From VRUE01 sp963718775 (GTDB lineage: Bacteria > Actinomycetota > Thermoleophilia > Solirubrobacterales > 70-9): DNA of 64,000 nt. Location of the stretch: contig OY970377.1 in assembly GCA_963718775.1 (NCBI GenBank), positions 1,488,001 to 1,552,000 on the forward strand. The letters are read 5' to 3'. The stretch's first letter is position 1; every line of letters begins with the position of its first letter. Under the pieces are notes generated by a model. It had not been told where the DNA came from and searched no databases. It saw only the letters and a list, made by a program, of their open reading frames with translations. Both the position numbers and the translations under genes were made by a program. This document shows, piece after piece, positions 1 through 9,196 of the stretch.

Positions 1-794
1 AGGGTGACGCCGCGGCGCCGGGTGCTGCGCGCGGCGCCCTCGATGGTCTCGGGAACGCCGACGATCTCGATCGCGACGTCGACGCCTTGTCCGCCTGTCG
101 CCTCGAGGATCGCCGCGACCGCGTCTTCGCGGCTCGTGTTCACCGTTCGCGTCGCCCCGCAACGCGCGGCGAACTCCAGCGCCACGGGCTCGCGGTCGAC
201 GCCGATGATCTCCGACGCTCCGTAGGCCTTGGCGACGGGGACGGCGCCCGACCCGACCAGGCCGCAGCCGAAGATCGCGGTGGTGAAGGGCGCCCGCGGG
301 GCGGCGCGCTCGAGCGCATGGACGAGCAGCGCCATGTTGGCCAGCAGCGTCGCCTGTCCGAACGAGACCTCGTCCGGCAGCGGGAAGACGGTCCAGGCCG
401 GCGCCTTGACGAAGTCCGCCATCGCGCCGGGCATTCCCGAGTCGATCCCCAGCATCGCCGCGCTCTGGCAGAGGTTGTCGAGGCCGTGGCGGCAGTAATC
501 GCAGCGGCCGCAGTTGACGAAGCCGTTGACGACGACGCGTTGGCCGGGCTCGAAGCCGCTGACCTGCTCGCCGACCGCGCTGATGACCCCGGCGCCGCGG
601 TAGCCGGGCGTGTGGGGAAAGTGGAAGTCGGCAGCGCCGCGAACCGGGCCGCTGCCGGCGAGCACCTTGAGCACGTCGCCGCCGATCTGGCAGGCCTGCA
701 CCGCGACGACGACCTCGTGGCCGCCGGCGCGGGGCGCGTCGACCTCGTCGATCTGCGCCGGGCCGCCGAAGCCGTAGTAGCGAAGCGCCCTCAA
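1..794 (-). CDS. Zinc-dependent alcohol dehydrogenase (medium-chain), 3' end outside window
   Basis: The reverse strand encodes a medium-chain NAD(P)-dependent dehydrogenase. Seen: the four structural-zinc cysteines as NCGRCDYCRHGLDNLCQ (about residues 90-106), a catalytic-zinc-type Cys in ACQIGGD near residue 34, and a nucleotide-binding turn GCGLVGSGAVPVAKAYGA. The usual GHE motif reads PGYRGAG here, so the catalytic zinc site is not standard. The start is a TTG at 794, chosen because GGGGTGA lies four bases upstream and no ATG or GTG fits the reading frame. It begins 4 bp after the ABM-fold gene and is the last visible gene of the carboxylase operon. In that setting it could oxidise a secondary alcohol to the ketone that the carboxylase uses; that role is inference. 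The reading frame runs off the left edge at about 264 codons, and the substrate cannot be read from the sequence. Confidence 0.85.
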   Translation of the reverse strand, partial: MRALRYYGFGGPAQIDEVDAPRAGGHEVVVAVQACQIGGDVLKVLAGSGPVRGAADFHFPHTPGYRGAGVISAVGEQVSGFEPGQRVVVNGFVNCGRCDYCRHGLDNLCQSAAMLGIDSGMPGAMADFVKAPAWTVFPLPDEVSFGQATLLANMALLVHALERAAPRAPFTTAIFGCGLVGSGAVPVAKAYGASEIIGVDREPVALEFAARCGATRTVNTSREDAVAAILEATGGQGVDVAIEIVGVPETIEGAARSTRRRGVT

Positions 795-798
795 CGGA

Positions 799-1128
799 TC
801 ACCCCACTCCCGCCTCGCCGAAGCCGGGCGCGTAGCGCTGGTCGTAGTGCACGGCGCGGGCGTCGAAGCGGGCGAGCAGCGCTTCGGCCTCGGGCGGGAT
901 CGTCGCCCTGTCGTAGTCGGCGCCGGCGAAGCCGCGGATCGCGTCGTAGGACTCCCAGCGGGTGATGACGACGAACTCGACCTCGTCGCCGGTCTCGCGG
1001 CGCAGCAGGTAGGCGCCGCGGTAGCCCGGCAGCGGCTCGTGCGAGGGCAGGACCTCGGCGGTCACCATCTCCTCGTAGCGGGCGGCGTTCCCCGGGGTCG
1101 TCCATCCGTGCCAGACGCGGTTGATCAC
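799..1128 (-). CDS. Small ABM-fold (antibiotic biosynthesis monooxygenase-like) protein
   Basis: A 109-residue protein with the pattern of the dimeric alpha/beta-barrel ABM family: an N-terminal strand-helix (RVWHGWTTPGNAARYEEMV), the middle block GYRGAYLLRRETGDEVEFVVITRWES, and DAIRGFAGADY. Family members are small oxygenases, heme-degrading enzymes or enzymes acting on small metabolites, and many are uncharacterised. It lies 4 bp after the stop of the carboxylase beta-subunit gene and 4 bp before the alcohol dehydrogenase, so it is surely co-transcribed with them. A different ABM protein at 35851-36150 sits in the heme locus. This one has no iron context, so a heme role is unlikely. A role in substrate handling for the ketone pathway is inference only. 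Confidence 0.7.
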   Translation of the reverse strand: MINRVWHGWTTPGNAARYEEMVTAEVLPSHEPLPGYRGAYLLRRETGDEVEFVVITRWESYDAIRGFAGADYDRATIPPEAEALLARFDARAVHYDQRYAPGFGEAGVG

Positions 1129-1132
1129 CGTC

Positions 1133-3308
1133 TCACCCGTCCCGCTCGTACCAGATCACCCGGTGCTCGTCGAAGCTCACCGAGCGGCCGGCCGGGATCG
1201 GCATCGTCGTCATCGGGTGCTCGATGATCGCCGGCCCGCTGACCCGGTTGCCGGACTCGAGCTCGTCCATCGCCCAGATGTCGGTCTTGACCCAGCTGTC
1301 CTTCCAGTAGACGTCGCGCTCACCCTTGCGGGCCGACTCGGCCGGCTTCGAATCGCGCACCGGGTACTTGCGGACCACCGGCCTCACCTTGGGCACGGCG
1401 GCGTCGAGGAAGACGCCGGTGAGCAGGTAGCCGGCCTCGGAGTGACGGGCGCCGGCCGGGTAGGTCTTGGCGTAGGTCTGCTCGAAGGCGTCGCAGGCGG
1501 CGGTGACGTCGTCGATCGTCTCGACCCGGCCCTTGTCGACGTAGGCGCTCCAGCTCGAGAAGAGCTGGCCGACGTAGCGGGCCGAGATGCCGTGGCGGAT
1601 CACGACCTGGTCGCGTGAGAAGCCCTCGGCTTCGAGCTCGTCGAGGGCCTGTCGCTCGAGCTCCTCCCAGGCCGCGTTCATCGGCGCGGCCAGGCCGACT
1701 TTGGCATCGGCGGAGAGCTCCGGCAGGAAGGCGCAGTTGACCGCCTTCTCGTAGCGGTGGAAGTAGTCGGCCATCGCTGCCCCGAAGGCGGAGAAGGCGG
1801 CCGCCCAGGGCACGGTGGCGAGGCCGCCGAACTGGATGTGTCCCTCCATCCCCCAGAGGTGGAGCGGGCCGGCGCCGCCGTAGACGAGGATCGTGTACTC
1901 GAGCGGGTCATAGCCCTTCGCCGCGACGCTGTCGCTGATCAGATCCTGGAGCATCGCGTGCTGGAGGTCGAGGACACCGGCGGCGGCGTCGAAGACGTCC
2001 ATCCCGAGCGGCTTGGCGAGGCGTTCGTCGAGCGCCTCGATCGCCCGCTCGCGGTCGAGGTCGATCTTGCCGCCGAGGAAGTTTGTCGGCGAGAGCAGCC
2101 CCAGGGCCACGTTGACGTCGCTGATCGTGATCTCGGGGTAATCGAGGCAGACGCCGACGTGGTAGCCGGCGCTCTTTGGCCCGAGATGGACCCGCTTCAT
2201 CGCCGGGTCGGCGTGGATCGTCGTGCCGGCGCCGGCGCCGATCGACTGCATGTCGAGCATCTGCATGTTGAGCCGGTGCCCGGCGAAGTTCGGCTCCGAG
2301 GTCAGCGAGAGCTCGTTCTCGACGATCAGGCCGACCTCGAAGGAGGTGCCGCCGAGGTCGACGCAGGCGACGTTGCTGAGGTCCATGATCTCGGCCATCG
2401 CCATGCCGCCGAGCAGCCCGCCGACCGGGCCGGAGACGAAGGTCTCGAAGAGGCGCGGGTAGCGGATGTCGACCGCGGCGCCGTAGCCGACCAGGGTCTT
2501 GAGCGAGTGCGGCAGGCCGTCCTCCTGGGCCGCGACCTCGACCCGCTCGAGGCCCTGGCGACAGATCTCGCCGGCGGCGCACTCGACCAGCAGGCTCTTC
2601 ATCCGCGCGTTCTCCTTCGCCCGCGGGCAGATGTCGACCGAGCAGATCACAGGCACGTCGAGCCCCCGCCGGTCGACCGCCGCGCGGGCGATCTCGGCGG
2701 CGCGGTGCTCGTGCGAGGGGTTGGCGTGGGAGTTGAGGAAGCAGATGCCGATCACCTCGACCTCCTCCTCGAGCAGCTCCTCGACGGCGGTCGCGGCGCC
2801 GGCATCGTCGAGCGGGATGACAACCCTGCCGGCCTCGTAGTGGACCCCGGGCGGCAAATAGCTGCCGGCGGCGACCCGCTCGGTGACCGCCTTGACGTTC
2901 TTTGGCTCGATCAGCTCCCGGGGATGCGCGTGCAGCTGGTACTTCCAGAGGTCGTAGGGGTGGTGATCGAGCCAGGTGAAGGCGCGGTCGAGCCCCGGCG
3001 AGTCCTGCTGCCCGATCGAGACCAGCAGCCCGACCCGTTTGCCCTCGCCGGTCAGCAGCGCGTTGGCGCCGGCGGTGCCGGTGTAGAGGTCGGACTCGGA
3101 GCCGGCGTGGACGTCGGCGCTGCTCGAGGCCCCAAACGCCGGAGGCGTCGTTGACCGACTCCATGTAGCTGACCGACTCGTTCTCGAGGCTGCTCAGCGA
3201 CTTGCCGAGCGCCCAGTCGCCGGAGGCGTCGACGAGGAAGGTGTCGGTCATCGTGCCGCCGGCGTCGAGGGCCAGTTGGTAGCGCTTGCCGTTGCCGTTG
3301 GCGCCCAT
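1133..3308 (-). CDS. acxA: Acetone carboxylase beta subunit-like (HyuA family), single-base frameshift
   Basis: ATP-binding subunit of a hydantoinase/acetone-carboxylase-type enzyme; the family activates a ketone and bicarbonate by phosphorylation. The N-terminus carries the phosphate-binding motif DAGGTMTD (residues 15-22). A second ASKHA-type motif DLGGTSFEVG lies near residue 317, followed by KSAGYHVGVC, NFLGG and YGGAGPLH, all as in AcxA. Reading from 3308, the frame breaks near 3131-3136 (CCCC on the plus strand). The continuation HAGSESDLYTGTAGANALLTGEG is one frame away. Removing one G gives an uninterrupted 724-residue protein, the normal family length. The start at 3308 follows the gamma-subunit stop directly. 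Whether the indel is real or a consensus error cannot be told here. Fourth from last visible gene in a tightly coupled operon with the gamma and alpha subunits. Confidence 0.85.
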
Positions 3309-3878
3309 CTAGCCCTCGCCCTCCGCCAGCCAAGCGCCGGCCTGGTCGGGAGTGCGGTCCCGGAACCACGCCTCGCTGGCGTCGGCCAGCGGCCGGCCGT
3401 CCAGCTCGTGGACGCCATCGATGTCCGGCAGGACCTCGAAGAGGAAGGGGTAGCCGATCGGCACCACCTCGACCGCCAGCTGGGTCTGGCAACCGGGGCA
3501 GTAGAACTCGCGCACCTCGACGTAGTCGGGGTCAGGCGCGACGACGGTGAACACTTCGCGGATCTGCTCCTCGGTCCGCCGGCAGTGGACGAGGGCGTTC
3601 ATCTTCCAGTTGACCCGGTAGTCGCCGAACTCCTCGCCGCAGTCGCACTTGACCACACGCGCGCCGTCGTCCTTGGCCACCACGTAGAGGTGGTCCGATA
3701 TCCGCACCAGGATCCGCTCGTCCCACGGCACCCTCTCCTGCAGCACCTCGAGGTACTTCCAGAAGCGGTCGCCGTCCTTCTGCGGCATCCGCACCATCTC
3801 GTGGATCATCTCCAGCGGCATCTCACCCTCGACGAGGCGCCTGATGTTCTGCTTGGAGGTGAGGTCCGTCTCAGGCAT
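3309..3878 (-). CDS. acxC: Acetone carboxylase gamma subunit-like, zinc-binding
   Basis: A 189-residue protein matching the small gamma subunit of acetone carboxylase. Two Cys pairs, CDCGEEF and YCPGCQTQL, flank about 70 residues including the family-typical DYRVNWKMNALVHC. PIGYPFLFEVLPDIDG follows. This subunit separates ketone carboxylases from plain hydantoinases, so it is the best clue to the function of the operon. The start is the ATG at 3878 (MPETDLTSKQN), because GGAGAGGAGAA lies just upstream; a longer frame to 3938 lies inside the alpha-subunit gene and has no homology-like N-terminus. It overlaps the alpha-subunit stop by 8 bases and ends directly before the beta-subunit ATG, so translation is likely coupled and stoichiometric. 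Confidence 0.85.
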   Translation of the reverse strand: MPETDLTSKQNIRRLVEGEMPLEMIHEMVRMPQKDGDRFWKYLEVLQERVPWDERILVRISDHLYVVAKDDGARVVKCDCGEEFGDYRVNWKMNALVHCRRTEEQIREVFTVVAPDPDYVEVREFYCPGCQTQLAVEVVPIGYPFLFEVLPDIDGVHELDGRPLADASEAWFRDRTPDQAGAWLAEGEG

Positions 3879-6222
3879 GTCCGTTCTCCTCTCCGCTCGT
3901 CTTCGCTTCCGCCCCGTCGACCCCGAGATCGAACTCACCGGGCAGCTGCCAGAACTCGTAGAAGTGAGTGCGCCAGTTGTCGTAGGTGGCGCTGTCGGCG
4001 AACATCTCCCCGAGGTCGTCGGTGTCGAAGTCGCGGCTCAGGACCCGGTCGCGCTCTTCGAGGTAGACCTCGCGGGCGGGGACGGCGCGGGCCTTGCGAT
4101 CGCGGCGGATCTGCATCCGCGCCTCGGCGCTGGCCTCCTCGTCGGCGGACCACTGCCCGTCGGACTGCTCGAGGACGGCGCCGTAGATGCTCCTCGCCAC
4201 CTCGGGTGAGATCCAGCCACGCTCGACGTCGCTGACGATCGCCTCGAGCTTGCGGTCGATCGGGTCGCCCCAGGCGCTGCCGGCATGGTGGGAGTGGCAG
4301 ACGAGGTCGCCGTGCTTGACCAGCACCGGCGGGCACTCGTGCCCGCCGAACTCGTTGACCCTCTCGACCGTGAGCGTGCCGTCCTCGATCATCGCGTTGG
4401 CCTCGACGAAGTCGCCGGGCAGCTTCTGCGAGCGCGCCGCCAGCTCCTGCGCGTTGGTGCCGTGGAAGAACACCGTCTTGCTGTTCAGGTGTGGGTATCC
4501 GCCGCAGACCCCGACGGCGACGGCGTTCATCTTGCTGCCGGCAAAGCCGCAGGCGTTGAGGGTCAGGTACTCGCCCGGGTCGCAGACCATCTGGGTCAGA
4601 GCGATCCCGATCGCGCCGCGCTGGCGGCCGTGGGCGCAGTAGTCGGGAATCAGGCTGCGCGAGAGGGTGAGCAGCGGTGGCTCGACGTACTCCCACTCCT
4701 CCGCCTCGCCGAAGTCGCCCTCCGGGTTGCCGGCGCCGAGGGTCATCGCCTCGCCGTCGCGCCAGGAGGACGGTCCACGGGGCTCGCCACCCTCGTAGGT
4801 GAAATCGCCGATCGCCCAAGGGATGCCCTCGCTGGCCATGCCCTCGCCGCCGAACAGCTCCCAGTCGTGCTCGAGCAGGTAGGCCTCCTCGAGGAAGCCG
4901 CGCAGGAAGGCGGAGAAGCCCCGAGGCCGCGCTGCCAGCACACCGTGCCAGGAGCCCATCGCGTTGCCGAAGGCGGCGCTGACGTCGTCGCGGGTCGGGT
5001 TGGCCAGCGATCCCAGCGGCCGCTGGTAGTCGATCACGTGGTACAGGGCAGTGTTGACCAGCGGCGTCTGGCCGATGAAGCCGATGCTGCTGAACGTCGC
5101 CCCCATCTTGAAGGGGCCCTCGTAGCCGTTGACCCAGAAGTAATCCTGGCTGGTCGTGCCGCTGAGGTCGATCGCGCACTTGCCCTCGCGGGTAATCGTC
5201 ATCGCGTGGTTGTGGTGCGTGACCCAGTTCTTGTCGGCCTGCGGGAACAGCGAGGCCATCAGGCCCTTGTACTGAATCGGGCGGAAGAGGGTCTGCCTAT
5301 ACGACCCGGGCATCATCCAGTGCTGGAAGCGGTGGGCGACGGCCCTGCGCTCGCGCTCGAGCACCTCGCGCAGGCCGCGCTTGAAGTACTCGGCGCCGAA
5401 GTCCTTGATGATCTCGAGCACGCGGTCGCGCAGCATCACCGCGCCGGTCAGCCGCATCTTCTCGTCGAGGATGTTGAGCGAGCCGGTGCGGGTACGGCCG
5501 TCGAGCATCCTCAGGTGTGGCTCGTAGTGAATGTAGGTGCCGTCGACCCGGGTGCCGATCACCGCCGGTCCGTAGGTGATGCCGTCGCAGTAGGTGGTCG
5601 GGCTGAAGATCGGCACCCCGCCGGCGCAGATCGCGTGGCCGCTGTCGGCGACGTGGTTGGCGCCGGCAACCCAGCAGACCAGCTCGCCGTCGTGGAAGAC
5701 CGGCAGGTAGGTGTACATGTCGGTCGGGTGAGGACAGCCGGCGCGCGGGTCGTTGCAACCCCAGATGTCCGTTTCCCTGATCCCGGGGTTGTCTTCGCAG
5801 CCGTGCTCGGCCATCTTCCTGACCATGATCGGGAAGCTGCCGATATGACCGGCGAGCCCGGCCGAGGCGGCGACGACCTCGCCCTCGGGCAGAGCCAGCA
5901 TGTCGACCAGCTCCGCCATGCCGACCGCGGCGGGTGAGCCCGAGACGTACTTCGAGGTCTCGCGGGCGGCGTTGACAGCGGCGAACAGGCGCCACTGGAA
6001 CTTGTCGAACTTGATCGGGTCGGACTCCATCAGCTCCAGCGTCTCGATCCCGAACAGGTGCCCGGTCTCCCGTATCGCCGCGTCGAACTCGTCGATCCGG
6101 CGCTGCAGGCCGATGTCGGCGCCCTTCAGCGGCGCCGATGGGGTCGGCGAGCCCGCTCGGGACTGGGCGCCGTTGGGGGCGTTGGGGGCGGGCACGGCCG
6201 TGGTCACGTCAATGCTGCTCAT
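3871..6222 (-). CDS. acxB: Acetone carboxylase alpha subunit-like (HyuB family)
   Basis: A 783-residue HyuB/AcxB-type subunit, which in acetone carboxylase carries the metal and the carboxylation site. Seen: ETDIWGCNDPRAGCPHPTDM (about residues 149-169), then FHDGELVCWVAGANHVADSGH (about 176-196) with His and Asp residues in the positions expected of metal ligands, and the long C-terminal part with VNGYEGPFKMG, GHECPP and HSHHAGSAWGDP. The length fits the family (about 770). The first 30 residues are a Pro/Ala-rich extension. It overlaps the PrpD-like gene by ATGA (6219-6222) and the gamma subunit by 8 bases. Together with the beta and gamma subunits it should form the usual hetero-hexamer. 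Acetone, a larger ketone or an aromatic ketone remain possible substrates. Confidence 0.87.
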   Translation of the reverse strand: MSSIDVTTAVPAPNAPNGAQSRAGSPTPSAPLKGADIGLQRRIDEFDAAIRETGHLFGIETLELMESDPIKFDKFQWRLFAAVNAARETSKYVSGSPAAVGMAELVDMLALPEGEVVAASAGLAGHIGSFPIMVRKMAEHGCEDNPGIRETDIWGCNDPRAGCPHPTDMYTYLPVFHDGELVCWVAGANHVADSGHAICAGGVPIFSPTTYCDGITYGPAVIGTRVDGTYIHYEPHLRMLDGRTRTGSLNILDEKMRLTGAVMLRDRVLEIIKDFGAEYFKRGLREVLERERRAVAHRFQHWMMPGSYRQTLFRPIQYKGLMASLFPQADKNWVTHHNHAMTITREGKCAIDLSGTTSQDYFWVNGYEGPFKMGATFSSIGFIGQTPLVNTALYHVIDYQRPLGSLANPTRDDVSAAFGNAMGSWHGVLAARPRGFSAFLRGFLEEAYLLEHDWELFGGEGMASEGIPWAIGDFTYEGGEPRGPSSWRDGEAMTLGAGNPEGDFGEAEEWEYVEPPLLTLSRSLIPDYCAHGRQRGAIGIALTQMVCDPGEYLTLNACGFAGSKMNAVAVGVCGGYPHLNSKTVFFHGTNAQELAARSQKLPGDFVEANAMIEDGTLTVERVNEFGGHECPPVLVKHGDLVCHSHHAGSAWGDPIDRKLEAIVSDVERGWISPEVARSIYGAVLEQSDGQWSADEEASAEARMQIRRDRKARAVPAREVYLEERDRVLSRDFDTDDLGEMFADSATYDNWRTHFYEFWQLPGEFDLGVDGAEAKTSGEENGHA

Positions 6223-7613
6223 TCCGTCGTCCTCCTCACGTCGAAGGTCAAGGTCTCGATCAGCTCTCCGACATCGGTGAGGCTGTCCAGCTCCCAGATC
6301 GCGTTCAGGGTGCGTTCCACCTCTGTACCCGGAAGGGCCTCTGCGGAGAACTGCCAGTAGAGCTGGGTCAGCTCCTCACGGCTAAGCGGGTCCATCGGCG
6401 ACCCCTTTGCGACCAACCGCTCGCTGCGCAGCTCGCGGCCGTCGACGGTGTGGACAACCACGGTGGTCGGCTCGGAGAGCGAGACGCTGAACGGGATCGC
6501 GTGGTCAATCGACACACTCACCTTTTCCCGCGCCGCTCGGAACCGCGGGTCGCTGGCAGTGGCAAGCGCGACCTCGCCAAGGCCGACGCCACCGGTCAGC
6601 ATCGCCGCGGCAAGAGTGTGCTGGAAGCTGAACTGGAGGTCGCCGACGGTCTTCGGGTCGGGGCGGTCACAGCTCGCGTCGCCGGGGCCCGTATAGACGG
6701 TGACGCGCTCGATGTCCTCGTAGGCCAGGCCCTCCTCGGCGCAGATCTCGATCAGCGCCTCGATCTGGCGGTGGACCAGGAAGCAGGCCGGGTACTTCTT
6801 GATCCACATCTCCTCGAAGTACCAGCGGTCGAAGAGCTCGGCTCTGGCCGCCTCGAGTGAGACACCAGGAGCCTGCAGCCCTTCGAATGAGGCGATGTCG
6901 GGGTTGCCGGTCAGGCCGGCGCGCGCCATCTCAGCGCCGACCAGGCCCTGGTAAGCGTGCAGCGCCGACTCGAAGAAGTGGGCGTCGGTGCCCATGCTCA
7001 CCTCGGCCATCGCGACAGAGGAGAGCGCCAGCCCCATCGCCTCGTGGGTCTGCTCGACGCTCATTCCGTACGCCTTCGCGGCGGTGACAGCGCAACCGAT
7101 CGCGGCTGTCGGCGGCAAGATCATCCCGACCGCCGTCGCGTCGAACGGCAGGCAGGTCCTGTAGTGCACCTCGAGGCCGGCGACGATCGCCTCGATCAGC
7201 TTGCTGCCGGAGAGATGCAGCCGCTCGGCGAGGGAGAGCGCCAGCGGGATCACGGTGATGTCCCAGGAGACGCCGCCGGGACTGTGCGCGACGTCCTCCA
7301 GCTCACTGTTGTGAGCGGTGAAGACGTTGACCAAGACGGCATCCCAGAGCGAGGTCTTGAAGCCGAGGCCGAGCACGCCGGCCTCGGGGGGAAGGTTGCG
7401 CCCCCGCACCAGCTCGGCCATCTTCTGCGCCGACTCGGTTCGCGAACCGCCGAGCGCGCCGGCGATCGTCTTCGAGACGAGCGCCTTGGCGAACTCCACC
7501 GTGTGGTCGGGAAGCATCTCGTAGGTCAGCGCGTTGGAGAACGCGGCCAGGTCCTCCGCCACCGAGGCGGGCGGCGCGTCCGATGTCGGCTTCGTCGCGA
7601 TCTCGGGCCTCAC
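6219..7613 (-). CDS. MmgE/PrpD family protein
   Basis: A 464-residue member of the MmgE/PrpD superfamily (2-methylcitrate dehydratase, cis-aconitate decarboxylase, iminodisuccinate epimerase). Typical blocks are present: an N-terminal all-alpha domain with SKTIAGALGGSRTES, the AHNSELEDV segment, SWDITVIPLALSLAERLHLSG, GLEVHYR and a C-terminal domain starting around KKYPACFLVHRQIEALI. The family acts on small di- or tricarboxylic acids, usually dehydrating, decarboxylating or epimerising them. It starts within the stop of the CoA ligase gene (ATGA overlap) and overlaps the alpha carboxylase subunit the same way. In this operon it could act on the carboxylation product, but no known acetone pathway needs it. 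Its presence suggests a substrate other than acetone. Confidence 0.82.
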   Translation of the reverse strand: MRPEIATKPTSDAPPASVAEDLAAFSNALTYEMLPDHTVEFAKALVSKTIAGALGGSRTESAQKMAELVRGRNLPPEAGVLGLGFKTSLWDAVLVNVFTAHNSELEDVAHSPGGVSWDITVIPLALSLAERLHLSGSKLIEAIVAGLEVHYRTCLPFDATAVGMILPPTAAIGCAVTAAKAYGMSVEQTHEAMGLALSSVAMAEVSMGTDAHFFESALHAYQGLVGAEMARAGLTGNPDIASFEGLQAPGVSLEAARAELFDRWYFEEMWIKKYPACFLVHRQIEALIEICAEEGLAYEDIERVTVYTGPGDASCDRPDPKTVGDLQFSFQHTLAAAMLTGGVGLGEVALATASDPRFRAAREKVSVSIDHAIPFSVSLSEPTTVVVHTVDGRELRSERLVAKGSPMDPLSREELTQLYWQFSAEALPGTEVERTLNAIWELDSLTDVGELIETLTFDVRRTTE

Positions 7614-9196
7614 GCGCTCGCCGTCGTCCTCGCCGCATCCCAGGCGCTGGCCAAGCCCGCCTCACGCAACGTCGCCTTCTGGACCTTGCCGGTGTCCGTC
7701 TTCGGCAGCGCCTCGACGATCTGGATGTAACGGGGGACCATGAATCGCGGCGCCCGCTTGCGCAGGAAGCGGTGCAGCTCGGCAGGATCGACCTCCACAC
7801 CCTCGGCAGCGACGGCGAAAATCGCCAACTCCTCCTCGGTGTGCTCCGAAGCGACGCCGACCGCGGCGCTCTCGAGCACGCTCGGGTGAGCGTTCACCTC
7901 ACGCTCGACCTCGAAGGAGGAGATGTTCTCGCCGCGCCGGCGGATCGCGTCGGCAATCCGGTCGACGAAGTAGAAGTTCCCGTCGGCGTCGCTGTGCGCC
8001 ATGTCGCCGGTATGCAGCCAGCAGTTGCGGTAGGCCTCGGCGGTCGCCTCGGCGTTGTCGAGATATCCCTTCATCGTCAGCCACGGCTCCGGCGGTCGCA
8101 CGACGATCTCGCCGGCCTGGCCGGCCGGCACGATCTCGTCGTCGCGATCGACGATCTCGACCTGCCATCCCGGCCTTGCCCGGCCGCACTGCTTTGGATC
8201 CTCGATCGAGAAGTCGGAGAGCAGTGGCACGTTGGCCTCGGTCGAGCCATATGCCGTCGCGACCTCGACCCTGAACCGTGCCTTGAAGCGATCGAGCTCC
8301 GGCACCAGCGGCGACATCAGGATTCGCGAGAGCCCGTTGTGCCGATCCGACGGCACCTCCTCCTGCTGGAAGAGGAAGTTGGCCATCGCGCCGAGCAGGA
8401 AGCTGACGCTCGCCCCGCATCTCGCCACGTCCAGCCAGAAATCGGAGACGCTGAACCTGGGCTTGATGACAGCGGCGCCGCCGCTGATCAGCGCCGCGTA
8501 GACGACCGCCCACTGGCCGGCGATGTGAAAGAGCGGCAGCGGCGCATAGTAGACGTCGTCCTCGCTCAGCGCCAGCGCCGTGCGAACCGAGTTTGCGTAC
8601 TCATAGGCGTGGGCGTGGCTGACCAGCACCCCCTTCGACGGCCCGGTCGTCCCCGAGGTGTACATCAGCGCCATCGAGTCGTTGTAGGCCGGGTCCCCCC
8701 CCGGGTCGGAGTCGTCAGTCTCCGTTAGATCCCCGAGGGGGACGACCGTCAGGCCCCGGCCAATCCTCGGCATGTGCGTTGTCGTGGGTACCGGCACCGC
8801 GAGTGTTGTGAGTGCCGCCAGGTCATCGCTTATCCGAGAGACGTTCTCGAGCAGCTCCGGGTCGGCCAGCATCACCTTGGCAGCAGATGTGTTGGCGACG
8901 TGCGCGAGCAGCTGCCCTTTGTACTGAGGATTGACTGGGACCTCGATCGCGCCCAACTTCGCCAGCGCGAGCCAGGCGAAAACGTAAAGCTCACTGTTAC
9001 CCATCAGCAGCAGGACCGTGTCGCCGGGCCCCACCCCGAGCCCGGCAAATCGATTTGCGAGCCTGTTGCTGTTCCTGTCCACCTCGGCCCGGCTGAGCTC
9101 CTTGCCGGGCGTGTGCAGCAGCGTCCGGTCAGGCATCCTGGCCACCTGATCCCTCAGCACCCGGACAGCCGTCCTCTGCTTCCCCTCATAGACCAT
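7610..9196 (-). CDS. AMP-forming acyl-CoA synthetase
   Basis: A 528-residue adenylate-forming enzyme (acid + ATP + CoA to acyl-CoA). The P-loop MYTSGTTGPSKGVLVSH lies at about residues 178-194, YGSTE near the centre, the hinge region at HTGDMAHSDADGNFYFVDR, and the C-terminal lysine context PKTDTGKVQK. It probably loads the carboxylated product onto CoA, which in the acetone pathway would be acetoacetate to acetoacetyl-CoA. It overlaps the permease gene by 11 bases and the PrpD-like gene by 4. A second enzyme of this class is at 15714-17288, outside any operon of this kind. Substrate specificity cannot be read from the motifs. Confidence 0.88.
   Translation of the reverse strand: MVYEGKQRTAVRVLRDQVARMPDRTLLHTPGKELSRAEVDRNSNRLANRFAGLGVGPGDTVLLLMGNSELYVFAWLALAKLGAIEVPVNPQYKGQLLAHVANTSAAKVMLADPELLENVSRISDDLAALTTLAVPVPTTTHMPRIGRGLTVVPLGDLTETDDSDPGGDPAYNDSMALMYTSGTTGPSKGVLVSHAHAYEYANSVRTALALSEDDVYYAPLPLFHIAGQWAVVYAALISGGAAVIKPRFSVSDFWLDVARCGASVSFLLGAMANFLFQQEEVPSDRHNGLSRILMSPLVPELDRFKARFRVEVATAYGSTEANVPLLSDFSIEDPKQCGRARPGWQVEIVDRDDEIVPAGQAGEIVVRPPEPWLTMKGYLDNAEATAEAYRNCWLHTGDMAHSDADGNFYFVDRIADAIRRRGENISSFEVEREVNAHPSVLESAAVGVASEHTEEELAIFAVAAEGVEVDPAELHRFLRKRAPRFMVPRYIQIVEALPKTDTGKVQKATLREAGLASAWDAARTTASA

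Noticed and set aside
4285..5937. Long open frame on the plus strand opposite the carboxylase alpha gene
   Set aside because: It is an antisense artefact of GC-rich codons; composition is Arg/Ala/Gly/Val-biased with no domain, while the minus strand encodes a clear AcxB. The same holds for plus-strand frames at 1757-3154, 9195-10727, 18679-20352, 52850-54253 and 56286-58199.
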